Translations under genes and position numbers: made by a program
Shown: positions 19,008 through 28,422 of the stretch, piece by piece
Layout: the number at the start of each line of letters is the position of its first letter
Position numbering within the stretch: the stretch's first letter is position 1
The notes under the pieces: model-generated
The model's input: the letters and a program-made list of their open reading frames with translations, nothing else
The model's database searches: none
Told to the model about the DNA's origin: nothing
DNA from: Mycobacterium sp. MS1601
GTDB taxonomy: Bacteria; Actinomycetota; Actinomycetes; Mycobacteriales; Mycobacteriaceae
Assembly (NCBI RefSeq): GCF_001984215.1
Contig: NZ_CP019420.1
Coordinates: 5,146,001-5,210,000 of the forward strand
Direction of reading: 5' to 3'
Length of the DNA: 64,000 nucleotides

Positions 19008-21311
19008 ATGGGTGGCCGCGTGCAGTGGAGATCGCTGAAGGAGCCCGCCTTGGTGGTGCTCACTGTCGTCGCGCTGACCGGTGGCGGCATCGCGTGGTTG
19101 ATGGGCCGAGCCGACGTCGCAGACCGAGTGTGGGCGGTGGGAACCATCCTGGCGGTGGCGCCGGCGGCGGCGTGGGTGTTCGCGGCACTGCGTCAGGGCA
19201 AGCTGGGCGTCGACGTCATCGCGGTGCTGTCGTTGGTCGGCAGCCTGGTCGTTGGTGAGTACCTGGCCGGTGCGATCATCGCGGTGATGCTGGCCGGGGG
19301 GCGCGCCCTGGAGGCCGCGGCATCCCGGCGCGCGACTCGTGATCTGAGGGCACTGCTGGAGCGTGCGCCCAGGTTCGCGCGACGCCAGGTGGGCACCACC
19401 ATCAGCGTGGTCCCGGTCGATGATGTGGTGGCCGGCGACCTGCTGGTTGTTGCCTCCGGCGACGTCGTACCGGTGGACGGTCGGGTGGTGCAACCCGTCG
19501 CGGTGCTCGACGAATCAGCCCTGACTGGAGAGTCTCTCTCGGTGGAACGCGGTTGCGGTGAACCGGTCCGCAGTGGGGTCGTGAACGCCGGTGACGCCTT
19601 TGAGTTGCGGGCCACCTCCAGCGCGGCCGACAGCACCTATGCCGGCATCGTCCGCCTGGCGCAACAGGCCGGCGCCGAGAGCGCGCCGGTGGTCCGCCTG
19701 GCTGACCGGTACGCGGCGTGGTTCCTTCCGCTTGCGCTGCTGATGGCGGGTGCGGCCTGGCTGGTCAGCGGGTCTGCTGTGCGAGCTGTGGCGGTACTTG
19801 TGGTGGCCACTCCCTGTCCGCTGCTGTTGGCAGCTCCGGTGGCCATCGTTTCGGGACTGTCCCGCGCCTCCCGCGCCGGCGTCGTTATCCGCAGCGGAGG
19901 CGCACTCGAGAATCTCGGGCATGCAACCACTCTGGTGATGGACAAGACCGGCACCCTCACCATGGGTCGTCCCACGGTGATCGACGTGCTCGCTGAGCCC
20001 GGCACCGACTCACGCGACATGCTTCGTTTGGCGGCGTCGGTGGATCAAGTGTCACCGCACGTGCTGGCCGAGGCAATTGTCAGCGAAGCACTCTCGCGTG
20101 GGCTGCCCCTCAGCCTCGCTTCCGACGTTGTCGAAGAAGCAGGTCGGGGGGTGACGGCCACGGTGGATGGCCGACGCGTCGCGGTCGGCAGAATCAGTGA
20201 GGATGTTGCCGGTCGGCCATGGGTTCAAGCCGCGTTGAATCGGGTGCGCTTGGACAGCGCAGCGTTGGTGTGGGTCAGCATCGACGCAGACCCGGCCGGC
20301 GCGATACTGCTGCGAGATCCGCTGCGGCGACAGGCACCTCGCACCATGCGAAGACTTCGCGAAGCCGGTTTCACCCGATTGGTCATGCTCACCGGAGACC
20401 GGATGGAGCCCGCTCGCGACGTGGCCACCGTATTGGGGCTCGACGAGGTATACGCCCAGCAGACACCGGCGGACAAGGTGGCTGCGGTGCGCGCCGAATG
20501 CGAGAAGGCGGTGACCGTGATGGTGGGCGACGGCATCAACGACGCGCCGGCGCTGGCTGCGGCAACGGTGGGTGTGGCGATGGGTGCACGAGGAGCCACC
20601 GCTTCGTCGGAGGCTGCGGAGATCGTGCTGACGACCGACCGTCTCGATCGGCTGGCCGATGCCATGGACATTGCCCGTTGGTCGCGTCGCATTGCCGTGC
20701 AGAGTGCGGTGGTGGGCATGAGCTTGTCCGTGTTGGCAATGGCGGTGGCCGCATTCGGTTACCTGCCGCCGGCAGCCGGCGCGCTCTTGCAGGAAGGCAT
20801 CGACGTTGCGGTTATCCTCAACGCGATCCGCGCACTGCGCGGTGATCCGGCCACCCACGTGACACTGCCCACCGGCACAGAGGCGCTGCTGCATCGTTTC
20901 TCAGCAGAACACGACACCCTGCGTGACACCATCGCATTGGTTCGCGACAGCGCCGATCGACTGGTGGAAGCGTCTGACGAGCAGGCCCTGCCGATAGTGA
21001 AGGCCGTACATGCAGAACTGGAACAGCGGATTTTGCCCCACGAACGAGCAGAGGAGCATGAGCTCTATCCGGCGCTGGCGATCCCACTGAGAAGCGGTGA
21101 GGCCACTGCGACAATGAGTCGAACACACGCCGAGATCGAACATCTCATCGACCGCATTGGCACCCATGTCCACGTAGCGGAATCTGCCGGCCGAGTCCAG
21201 ATCGGTCAGCGTCGAGACTTGCTGGCCGCTTTGTACGGGCTGCACGCGTTGCTGCGCCTGCATTTCGCTCAGGAGGAGGAGAACTACTTCACGCTCGCGC
21301 CTGACCAGTGA
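19008..21311 (+). CDS. P1B-type heavy-metal ATPase with C-terminal hemerythrin domain
   Basis: 767 residues from ATG 19008 (GGGAGG at good spacing; an upstream in-frame ATG at 18978 lacks one). P-type ATPase features: TGES at about 173-176, the transmembrane metal motif TPCP at 268-271, the phosphorylated Asp312 in DKTGTLT, and GDGINDAPAL. From about residue 629 a hemerythrin-like domain follows with His629, His635, HERAEEHELYP, HAEIEHL and HFAQEEE as probable di-iron ligands. TPCP plus a hemerythrin tail is the signature of the P1B-5 group, whose studied member (Nia) responds to nickel and iron. Metal export controlled by iron or oxygen is inferred. No N-terminal heavy-metal-binding domain is present. 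Confidence 0.88.
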   Translation: MGGRVQWRSLKEPALVVLTVVALTGGGIAWLMGRADVADRVWAVGTILAVAPAAAWVFAALRQGKLGVDVIAVLSLVGSLVVGEYLAGAIIAVMLAGGRALEAAASRRATRDLRALLERAPRFARRQVGTTISVVPVDDVVAGDLLVVASGDVVPVDGRVVQPVAVLDESALTGESLSVERGCGEPVRSGVVNAGDAFELRATSSAADSTYAGIVRLAQQAGAESAPVVRLADRYAAWFLPLALLMAGAAWLVSGSAVRAVAVLVVATPCPLLLAAPVAIVSGLSRASRAGVVIRSGGALENLGHATTLVMDKTGTLTMGRPTVIDVLAEPGTDSRDMLRLAASVDQVSPHVLAEAIVSEALSRGLPLSLASDVVEEAGRGVTATVDGRRVAVGRISEDVAGRPWVQAALNRVRLDSAALVWVSIDADPAGAILLRDPLRRQAPRTMRRLREAGFTRLVMLTGDRMEPARDVATVLGLDEVYAQQTPADKVAAVRAECEKAVTVMVGDGINDAPALAAATVGVAMGARGATASSEAAEIVLTTDRLDRLADAMDIARWSRRIAVQSAVVGMSLSVLAMAVAAFGYLPPAAGALLQEGIDVAVILNAIRALRGDPATHVTLPTGTEALLHRFSAEHDTLRDTIALVRDSADRLVEASDEQALPIVKAVHAELEQRILPHERAEEHELYPALAIPLRSGEATATMSRTHAEIEHLIDRIGTHVHVAESAGRVQIGQRRDLLAALYGLHALLRLHFAQEEENYFTLAPDQ

Positions 21312-21394
21312 CCGAGATCCGCAGCAGCAACGGCGATGGATGCCGCACCGTCCAGGCGTGCCTTGAAAACAACGACCGCGCGAAAGGCGCAACG

Positions 21395-22273
21395 ATGAAC
21401 GACACGACAACAAACGGCCCGGTGGTGGTCGGGATCGACGGATCGAAGTCGGCACTGCACGCTGCGATCTGGGCCTCGGCCGAAGCGGCGGCCCGACATG
21501 TGCCTATGAGGCTGGTTCACGTGGTCTCCTCTGACAACGCGCGGGACCGGGAGGAGCCAATCGCCTACGCCGAGCGCGCTTTGCACCATGTCTGGAAGAG
21601 GCTTCGGCAACAGACATCCAGCACCGTGCGCATTGAATCGGAGGTGCGACAGGGTGATCCGGCAAAAGAGCTCGCAAAAGCTGGGCAGGGCGCGGCGTTC
21701 ATCTGCCTCGGCGCTGATGGAACGGGCCGCAATGGCCGGCGTCATCTCGGCACGGTGGCGCGGAACGTGGCTCGCCACGCATCGACCCCCGTTGCCGTGA
21801 TACGACGGCGCTCCCAGAATCGGTCCCCTGACGGCCCGATGCCGAGAAAGTGGATCATGGCGATTCTGCGAGAGCATCACGGAGCTGACGCTGCCCTCAG
21901 CGCCGCCGTTGACGAAGCGAGGCTACGGCATGTCCCCATCCTCGTGATGACGTCATGGTCAACCACATCCAGTACACCTGCAGCCGGTGGCGATGATGTG
22001 CAGTCCTTTGTGGACCGCCATCTGTGCACCGCTGAGGGAAGCGGAGACGACATCGAGATTTGCGCGTTGCCGGTGCCGGCCGACATCGTCCCGCTGATCG
22101 CAGATGCCGCAGGAACATTGGAGATGGTGATCGTGGCGGCGCACGACGTCGCGACCGTTCAGACGTTGACCAGCACGAGAGGCAACGAAGCTCTGTGCGG
22201 GTCAGATTGTTCGGTGCTGGTGGTGGGTGGACGGAAGACGTCGGAGCATCAACAATCGAAGGCCACCGTTTGA
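21395..22273 (+). CDS. Universal stress protein (tandem USP, divergent second domain)
   Basis: 292 residues from ATG 21395 (AAAGG upstream). The first USP domain begins [18 protein letters not shown] and ends with GTVARNVARHASTPVAVIRR. The second, from about residue 148, is weakly conserved and lacks the full G2XG9XG(S/T) ATP-binding motif. It follows the P1B ATPase by 83 bp and is probably co-transcribed. Its 3' end overlaps the convergent otsB-GH65 gene by 25 bp. Confidence 0.8.
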   Translation: MNDTTTNGPVVVGIDGSKSALHAAIWASAEAAARHVPMRLVHVVSSDNARDREEPIAYAERALHHVWKRLRQQTSSTVRIESEVRQGDPAKELAKAGQGAAFICLGADGTGRNGRRHLGTVARNVARHASTPVAVIRRRSQNRSPDGPMPRKWIMAILREHHGADAALSAAVDEARLRHVPILVMTSWSTTSSTPAAGGDDVQSFVDRHLCTAEGSGDDIEICALPVPADIVPLIADAAGTLEMVIVAAHDVATVQTLTSTRGNEALCGSDCSVLVVGGRKTSEHQQSKATV

Positions 22274-25200
22274 CCAGGGGAGAGAACTGCCGTTCGTCCG
22301 CGGCACTCGATCAGCACCGGCGCGGCGTCGTCCCGACAGGCGGCACTGATCTCGGCGCTGCGACCACTGACCCGAATGTGCAGATGCTGGCCGCGGTAGT
22401 GTATCGAAACCGTCAGCGGTCCAGCATCTTCGGGCCACGAAGGGCTCAGTACAATGCGGTCTCCCCGCGTTTCCAAACCGGTGAAACAGCGCTGGACCAG
22501 GTCCACACTGCCGGCCATGGCGGCCAGGTGTACACCTTCGGCCGTCGTCCCGCCCTGGATATCGGCGACATCAGAGGCGAGCACCTGTCCGAAGAACTCG
22601 GTGGCGCGATCTCTGTTGGCTCGTGCCAGGACCCAGGTGTTGACCACCGCACTCAACGTGGATCCGTGCGATGTCCTGGCGAGGTAGTAGTCGACCATGA
22701 TTGGGATCAGGTCGGGTTCCAGTCGATATCCAAGGCGGTCGAGAATTTCGCGTAGCTCGTCGGAGGAGAGCAGGTAGAGCAGCATCAGTACGTCGGCCTG
22801 TTTGGCGGCCTGGTAGCGATTGACGTCATCACCCTCGGCTTCAAGGATCCGGTCGAGACGTTGAATGTTGCCGTATCGAACTCGATAATCGATCCAATCC
22901 AATTCCCGCAGAACCTCGTAACCCTCGAACTGACTGATCATGTTGTTGTGAAACGGCACGAAAAGTCGTCGGCTCACATCGTCCCAATGGGCCAGCTCCG
23001 CGTCAGTCAGTGCCAATTCCTCGCGCAGATCCAGTCGTGACATGAGGGGAAGAGTCTGCAGAGCGTCGAACGCGCGAAGAATCACCCACACCGCCATCAC
23101 ATTGGTGTACGCGTTGTTGTCCACACCTTGATGCGGGCGGTCCGGATATCCGGAATGAAACTCATCGGGGCCGATCACGCCGTTGATGCTGTACTTGCCG
23201 CGATTCTTGTCGTAAACAGTTCTGCTGACCCAGAAGCGGGCAATCTCGATGAGCAGCGTGGCACCGAAGTCGATGAGGTAGGGGAGATCACCCGAGGCCT
23301 GGTAGTACTGCCACACGTTGTAGGCGACGGCGATTCCGGCGTGGTGCGCCAGGTGGCTGGGGTCCGGATTCCACCGACCCGACTGTGGGTTCAGATGCAC
23401 CTGTGGGCTTTCCTCGCGACCGTCGCTTCCTGACTGCCACGGGAACATGGCACCTGCGTAGCCGGCGAGGGCGGCCGCACGGCGCGCTTCTGGCAATCTA
23501 CGGTGGCGGTAACGCAGCATCGCACGGGTGATCGTCGGAAACCGCAGGTTCAGCACCGGCACGATGAACAGTTCGTCCCAGAAGACGTGCCCGCGGTATG
23601 CCTCGCCGTGTAGGCCGCGGGCAGGCACTCCGACATCGAGATCTGCAGTATGAGGTGAGATCGTCTGCAGCAGATGAAGCAGATGCAGGCGCAGCACCCG
23701 GAGTTCATCGGGATATCCGGCCACCTCGATGTCCAGACGTTCCCACAGGTGGCTCCACCGCACTTCGTGGGCCCTGCGCAGCTGTGCGGCGGGACCGAGG
23801 CCCGCCATGAGTCGGACGGCGGTGTCCGATGGTTCGGAGGTGGCCACGTCACGGCCGGTGACGATGCAGGCCACCTTGTCGACGGACACAGCCTGCTTGG
23901 CGGCGACGTGGACGGCGAAGCGGTGGCCGACAGCGACGGTGCCATCGAGTCTGGTGAGTGGTGTGTGCACACCGTCGCGCTCGGCAGTGGTGCGGACAGC
24001 CACCGCGACGAAAATGCGCGACTGGACGGTCCGCACTGTCAGCACAGCCGTGTCGTGGGATACCTCGGAGCTGACCGGCTGCAGATGGGCGCTGGCCAGG
24101 TCGCGGTAGCGCTCGACGCCGCCATTGCGCACGTCTGCGTCGATCGACGATTCGAACTCGATTGCCCCTGACCAGTCTTCGGCGACAACACGGGTACTCA
24201 GCACCGCGACGTGGGCCTCGTGCATGGCGGCAAAGCGATGTTGGGTCAACGAGGTGGTGCGACCTCTGGCATCGCGGAAGCGCACCTGTCTGGTCATCAC
24301 CGCGGACCTCATGTCCATACTCTGGTGATACTCGAGGATTGACACCGCGTCGATGTCGAACCAGTCGCCACCGTCGACGCGGAACTTCAGAGGCAACCAG
24401 TTCGGTAGGTTGACCAGGCTCTCGTTCTCGGTGTGCCGACCGTTGACGATGTCGTCCAGACGATTGAAGATTCCCGCAACATAGGTGCCCGGATAATGCC
24501 GTTCCCCGGCGCGGCACTCCGGTGCGGCTCCTCGGGTGGCGAGATAGCCGTTGCCGACGGTGCACAGCGCTTCCCTGAGCTTCTCCGCTGACGGGTCATA
24601 TCCGTCGAAGGTGAAAGTCCAAGCCTGCGTTGTTTCCCGCTCCTGGCTCAACCATGTGCTCAGCAGGCCGAGCAGCCGGCACACTTCGTCGGGATCGCGC
24701 ACGGTGTAGCGTGCTGCAGTCGCTCGATGACCGTCTTCGTCATGGCGCACCAGAACCGCGATTCCGCTCAATCTGAGGGCCAGGAACACGTCCTCGTCGG
24801 TGGTGTCGTCACCGACGTAAATCGGCAACGCCCGTTCGCCTCGGGTGACGCGTTGAGTTATCCAGCGCACCGCGGCACCTTTGTCCCATTCGACGTCCTG
24901 ATGCAAGTCGACGACTTTGCGGCCCTGGACGTGTCGCAAGCCGTGCTGCCGGGCGCAGCGCACGGCGGCGTCTTGGACGACGCCCTGATGCCGACTGTCG
25001 ACATTGCGGTAGTGCACGGCGATCGAGTGGCGCTTGTGTTCGACGCGAACACCCGGTATGCCGGCCAGGTTTTCGCGAAGTGCCGAGGCTGCGCGTTCGA
25101 GAGTCGTGTCTGCGCCGGTGTCCCCGGCCGGCAGGAACGAGATGCCTTCCGGGCCTGCCAGTTCCAGGCCGTGATTTCCTGCGTACCAGAGGTTGTCGAT

Positions 25201-25428
25201 GCCGACGCGACTGCGGACATCGCTCAGATCGCGCCCACTGACGATCGCGACCGGGCACAGCGCCGCAAGCTGGCTGAGCGCCCCGGCGGCTCCTTCAACC
25301 AGGGTCGCGTCGTCCGGATCGGCCACGATGGTCGACAACGTGCCGTCGAAGTCGAGACAGACCACAGGACCTCGGGCGGTGACCAGATCATGCAGCTCGG
25401 CGCTGCACTCGATCACGTCAGGAAGCAT
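22249..25428 (-). CDS. otsB1: Trehalose-6-phosphate phosphatase / GH65 phosphorylase-like fusion (OtsB1-like)
   Basis: A 1059-residue two-domain protein. Residues about 1-250 form a HAD-type trehalose-phosphatase (CLDFDGTLSTIV, SGRDLSDVR, then GDDTTDEDVF). Residues about 260-1059 form a glycoside hydrolase family 65 enzyme (YPGTYVAGIFNRL; INGVIGPDEFH near residue 754 with the probable catalytic Glu). M. tuberculosis OtsB1 (Rv2006, a DosR-regulon gene) has the same order plus an extra N-terminal HAD domain that is absent here. GH65 members are mostly phosphorylases of trehalose, maltose or kojibiose. A role in turning over trehalose or trehalose-6-phosphate in dormancy is inferred. ATG 25428 has only a weak ribosome-binding site. 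Confidence 0.85.
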   Translation of the reverse strand: MLPDVIECSAELHDLVTARGPVVCLDFDGTLSTIVADPDDATLVEGAAGALSQLAALCPVAIVSGRDLSDVRSRVGIDNLWYAGNHGLELAGPEGISFLPAGDTGADTTLERAASALRENLAGIPGVRVEHKRHSIAVHYRNVDSRHQGVVQDAAVRCARQHGLRHVQGRKVVDLHQDVEWDKGAAVRWITQRVTRGERALPIYVGDDTTDEDVFLALRLSGIAVLVRHDEDGHRATAARYTVRDPDEVCRLLGLLSTWLSQERETTQAWTFTFDGYDPSAEKLREALCTVGNGYLATRGAAPECRAGERHYPGTYVAGIFNRLDDIVNGRHTENESLVNLPNWLPLKFRVDGGDWFDIDAVSILEYHQSMDMRSAVMTRQVRFRDARGRTTSLTQHRFAAMHEAHVAVLSTRVVAEDWSGAIEFESSIDADVRNGGVERYRDLASAHLQPVSSEVSHDTAVLTVRTVQSRIFVAVAVRTTAERDGVHTPLTRLDGTVAVGHRFAVHVAAKQAVSVDKVACIVTGRDVATSEPSDTAVRLMAGLGPAAQLRRAHEVRWSHLWERLDIEVAGYPDELRVLRLHLLHLLQTISPHTADLDVGVPARGLHGEAYRGHVFWDELFIVPVLNLRFPTITRAMLRYRHRRLPEARRAAALAGYAGAMFPWQSGSDGREESPQVHLNPQSGRWNPDPSHLAHHAGIAVAYNVWQYYQASGDLPYLIDFGATLLIEIARFWVSRTVYDKNRGKYSINGVIGPDEFHSGYPDRPHQGVDNNAYTNVMAVWVILRAFDALQTLPLMSRLDLREELALTDAELAHWDDVSRRLFVPFHNNMISQFEGYEVLRELDWIDYRVRYGNIQRLDRILEAEGDDVNRYQAAKQADVLMLLYLLSSDELREILDRLGYRLEPDLIPIMVDYYLARTSHGSTLSAVVNTWVLARANRDRATEFFGQVLASDVADIQGGTTAEGVHLAAMAGSVDLVQRCFTGLETRGDRIVLSPSWPEDAGPLTVSIHYRGQHLHIRVSGRSAEISAACRDDAAPVLIECRGRTAVLSPGQTVAFDC

Positions 25429-25480
25429 TGCCGCCGAACAGTATTCGCTGGCGGCTCCGTTGATTCTGTGGGTTGCGCCG

Positions 25481-25678
25481 TCAGCGCCCGCTCGCGATGG
25501 CGGCGGGGGCACAGTTGGCCTTGGCGAAGGCAACGACGGCCTGCTCGGGGAGATCGCGGACGATGTCGGCATCCGCGTCGATGCCGAGTTCTGCCATGTG
25601 GCGAGCAGCAGCGACCAACGTCTCGTGCTCACCGGTGCAGGTGGCGCCGGCGGGCGGGATGTCTCTCGCAGTGGTCAT
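25481..25678 (-). CDS. Small hypothetical protein upstream of the OtsB-GH65 gene
   Basis: 65 residues from ATG 25678, with GGAGGA directly upstream, the best ribosome-binding site in the area. The sequence has two Cys (ATCTGEHE and KANCAPAA) and amphipathic helices; I recognise no family. The gene ends 52 bp before the OtsB-GH65 start and points the same way, so they probably form one operon. A DosR-like box at 25757-25770 sits 79 bp upstream of its start. Confidence 0.5.
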   Translation of the reverse strand: MTTARDIPPAGATCTGEHETLVAAARHMAELGIDADADIVRDLPEQAVVAFAKANCAPAAIASGR

Positions 25679-25756
25679 GGGGTCCTCCGCACGTTGTCGT
25701 CAGGACAGGAACAGTCCTGCCAGGCTGATACTGGGCCGGAGAGGGGCGCCGCGCTA

Positions 25757-25770
25757 GGGTCATTCGACCC
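25757..25770. promoter_or_regulatory. DosR-like box (perfect palindrome)
   Basis: GGGTCATTCGACCC fits the DosR pattern GGGNCNWWNGNCCC at every defined position and is an exact GGGTC/GACCC inverted repeat. It lies in the divergent region and is nearest to the leftward small gene and OtsB-GH65 gene. Confidence 0.6.
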
Positions 25771-25819
25771 TCGGGGATGCGGACGCTCGCCCCTGGTCGA
25801 CTCGGTCTGCGCGCACGAC

Positions 25820-25855
25820 ATGACCAACGGCCCTCGACCGCTGGACCAATGACCT
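25820..25855. promoter_or_regulatory. Paired DosR-like boxes upstream of USP
   Basis: ATGACCAACGGCCC (25820-25833) and TGGACCAATGACCT (25842-25855) both fit the DosR-type motif and start 22 bp apart. The second ends 67 bp before the USP start at 25923. Confidence 0.6.
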
Positions 25856-25922
25856 CAGACCGTGACGGCGACAACGCCATAGTCTCCAGAGATCCGTCCA
25901 GCAAGCAGCCCGGAGGGCAGCT

Positions 25923-26795
25923 ATGAACGAGTTCATTTCACCGGTTGTGGTCGGTGTCGACGGGTCGGCTGCCTCCCTGGAGGCCGCGCTGTGGGCCGTT
26001 GATGAAGCAATGACCCGGAACACCTGGTTGGTACTCAGCTCGGTGGTGGACCCCCGGGACTCAGACTTGAGTGCCAGGCTGACCTCTGCCCGACGAATGC
26101 TGTGTTCTGCCAAGGCGTTCGTGCAAGATGCCAAGCCACGCGCCATGGTCAGGGCCGAGGTGCTCGTCGATGACGAGGCGCATGCGTGGTTGCAGCACGG
26201 ACGCACGGCGTCTCTGTTGTGTCTGGCGCGTCACGCCGGTTTCGGCAGCGGTGATTCTCCCAGGTGTCCACCGGTCGCTGACGTGGTTCGTTGGGCGGAG
26301 GTTCCGGTCGCCCTGGTGGGGCGCCACCCCGCGCCCCGTCCGGATGATCGGTGGGTGGTGGTGGTCATCGACGCCTCGACACACGCCGGCACGCTGTGGG
26401 CTGCGGCCCTGGCAGAGGCAAGGATGCGCGCTGCCGCCGTCATGATGTTGGCGCCGCCTGGCGTATCGCCTGACGATGTGCAGGAGGAGCTAGAGCGGAG
26501 CGACCCCGGCGACGACTTGGAGGTCTGGGCCATGCCCTGGACTGATGATCTGTCCGGTCTGCTGGCGCAGGCAAACGGTCATGAGCAGGTGGTGGTGATC
26601 AACTCGGCAGCGGGCGCGGTTCTCGACAACTTGCTCGATGCCGGGCACGACAGTGGGTTGCCCGTGGATTGCTCTGTCCTGATGATGCCCTGCGACATCA
26701 CCAGCTGCAGTCGACCCGCTCACCAACACATCGAGGGCCACCCGTTCTACTGCTCGACGCCGGTGGTGCGGGAGCCCGGTGCCGCCGGTAGCTGA
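25923..26795 (+). CDS. Universal stress protein (divergent tandem USP)
   Basis: 290 residues from ATG 25923, with GGAGGGCAG upstream. The first domain opens VVVGVDGSAASLEAALWAVD as in other DosR-regulon USPs. The second (about 138-270) opens WVVVVIDASTHAGTLWAAA. Glycine-rich ATP-binding motifs are largely lost in both halves, so nucleotide binding is doubtful. Two DosR-like boxes precede the gene. It ends 21 bp before the convergent WS/DGAT gene. Confidence 0.82.
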   Translation: MNEFISPVVVGVDGSAASLEAALWAVDEAMTRNTWLVLSSVVDPRDSDLSARLTSARRMLCSAKAFVQDAKPRAMVRAEVLVDDEAHAWLQHGRTASLLCLARHAGFGSGDSPRCPPVADVVRWAEVPVALVGRHPAPRPDDRWVVVVIDASTHAGTLWAAALAEARMRAAAVMMLAPPGVSPDDVQEELERSDPGDDLEVWAMPWTDDLSGLLAQANGHEQVVVINSAAGAVLDNLLDAGHDSGLPVDCSVLMMPCDITSCSRPAHQHIEGHPFYCSTPVVREPGAAGS

Positions 26796-26816
26796 CGGTA
26801 ACGGCCGTGCCCACTG

Positions 26817-28274
26817 TCACCTCGGCGGTCGGCGTCGGATGCTGCGGCGATTGGTCTGCTTGGCGGGTGGGCTGGACTTGGGGAGCAGTTCCACCACAGT
26901 GTTGGCTTGTTCTGCAGAAGTTCGGCTGGCGACCACCAGCTCGTGGACGGCGTCGTGCACCTTGCCGGCGAAGAGATCGAGATCCGGTGTCGAATCGCGG
27001 TCGGCAACGATGCCGAAAACCAGCTCGTCGGCATAGCTGAGTATGGCCACACCCGTCAGCAGGCCGACTCCGATGGGCGGGACGGGCAGCAGGTGTCTGA
27101 CCGTGTGCCCACCGACGCGGTGGCGTTTTCTGGGGCCCGGCACGTTGGTGGCCAGAGCTACCACGCCGCGCTGTGGCAGCGCAGTCAACAGCCGAACAGT
27201 CCAGGCGGACAGCATGAACGGGAAGTATCGGGCCGCCTGCATCAAGAGCGCGGCCGCCTGTGGCTGACCGCTGTGCTTGCCCCCGGCCAGTCGTCGGTGC
27301 ACCACACCGAGCCGTTCCAGCGCATCGTCGATGTCCACGGGCAAGAGGGTGAGCATGGCTGCAACGCGGTTGTCGGTCTGGTCGAACGCATCCGACCGCC
27401 GAATCGAAATGGGTACGAGTGTGCGTACCGGCTCCTTTCCGGGCGCTTCGTGGCGGGCCAACAGAACCGCCCGGAACCCGTGGGCTATGGCGGTCAGAGC
27501 CACGTCGTTGACCGTGACCTCGAATGCCGCGCAGATGCTCTCGACATCGCTCAGGGAGACCCGCACGGCGCGGTACCGGCGCAGAGTGCCGAGCCTGCCG
27601 GTGAGTGAGGTCTGGGCGGGCCGCACTATCTCCGAGGCCATCTGAAGGGCGCCGACACCGGCTCGAGCGAGCCTTCTGGGAAGTACGGATGAAGCCTGCC
27701 AGGCCGCCTGAATCACCTGGCGCGGATCGACACTCAGCTGTATCCGCCCGCGCGCTCCTTGCGGATGAGTCGAGCCATGAATCTGGTCGGCGAATGTCGC
27801 CCCGCCGCCGTCATCGAAGAGCCTGATCAAGGTGTTGGTGGCGGCGATACCGTCGGCGATGCAATGGTGGAGCTTGATCAGTATCGCCCAGCTGTCGTGC
27901 TCCAGGCCCTCGATCACCCAGCACTCCCACAGCGGCCGCTCGCGATCCAGTCGGCGAGCCATGATGTCTGCGGTGAGGTCGAACAGGGCGGTATCATCGC
28001 CCGGCGCGGGAAGCGCCACCCGTCGGACGTGCCGGTCGATTTCGAAGTTGGGGTCCTCCTGCCATTGCGGGGCCTTGAATTTGAGTGGGTGCTGCCGCAG
28101 CACCTGGGTGAAGCGTGGAATCGAAGCCAGTCGCGCTGCCAGAGTCGCCAAGAGGACATCCTGGGGCTCGGGTGGGCCGTCCAGGATGGCGATGCCGCCG
28201 ATGGCCAGACTGATGTGGCGGTCGGCGTCCTCGGCCTCGAGAAATCCCGCCTCGAGAGCTGAGAGATGCTCCAT
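26817..28274 (-). CDS. Wax ester synthase / diacylglycerol acyltransferase (WS/DGAT)
   Basis: 485 residues. The catalytic motif HHCIADG is intact at about 136-142 (HHxxxDG), and the C-terminal family features (TNVPGPRK, a PIGVGLLTGVAILSYAD region) are present. Such enzymes esterify diacylglycerol or fatty alcohol with acyl-CoA to make triacylglycerol or wax ester for storage; Tgs1 is the DosR-regulated homologue family in M. tuberculosis. A DosR-like box lies 59 bp upstream (28333-28346). Carbon storage during hypoxia is the probable role. Confidence 0.9.
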   Translation of the reverse strand: MEHLSALEAGFLEAEDADRHISLAIGGIAILDGPPEPQDVLLATLAARLASIPRFTQVLRQHPLKFKAPQWQEDPNFEIDRHVRRVALPAPGDDTALFDLTADIMARRLDRERPLWECWVIEGLEHDSWAILIKLHHCIADGIAATNTLIRLFDDGGGATFADQIHGSTHPQGARGRIQLSVDPRQVIQAAWQASSVLPRRLARAGVGALQMASEIVRPAQTSLTGRLGTLRRYRAVRVSLSDVESICAAFEVTVNDVALTAIAHGFRAVLLARHEAPGKEPVRTLVPISIRRSDAFDQTDNRVAAMLTLLPVDIDDALERLGVVHRRLAGGKHSGQPQAAALLMQAARYFPFMLSAWTVRLLTALPQRGVVALATNVPGPRKRHRVGGHTVRHLLPVPPIGVGLLTGVAILSYADELVFGIVADRDSTPDLDLFAGKVHDAVHELVVASRTSAEQANTVVELLPKSSPPAKQTNRRSIRRRPPR

Positions 28275-28332
28275 ATCAACACTATCGAGGCGACTCCATC
28301 AGCGTAGGAAGTTCGAAAGGTACCTCTTTCAA

Positions 28333-28346
28333 GTGACAAGCGACCC
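28333..28346. promoter_or_regulatory. DosR-like box between WS/DGAT and flavodoxin genes
   Basis: GTGACAAGCGACCC fits the DosR-type motif. It lies in the 148-bp divergent region, so it could serve both the leftward acyltransferase and the rightward flavodoxin-like gene. Confidence 0.5.
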
Positions 28347-28422
28347 TAGTTGGGACGGTGAGCGGACCGGAAGCCTGGTCTTCAGGAAGGCAGCTTCGAC
28401 CGATCCGAGAAGAGGTGCTGCG

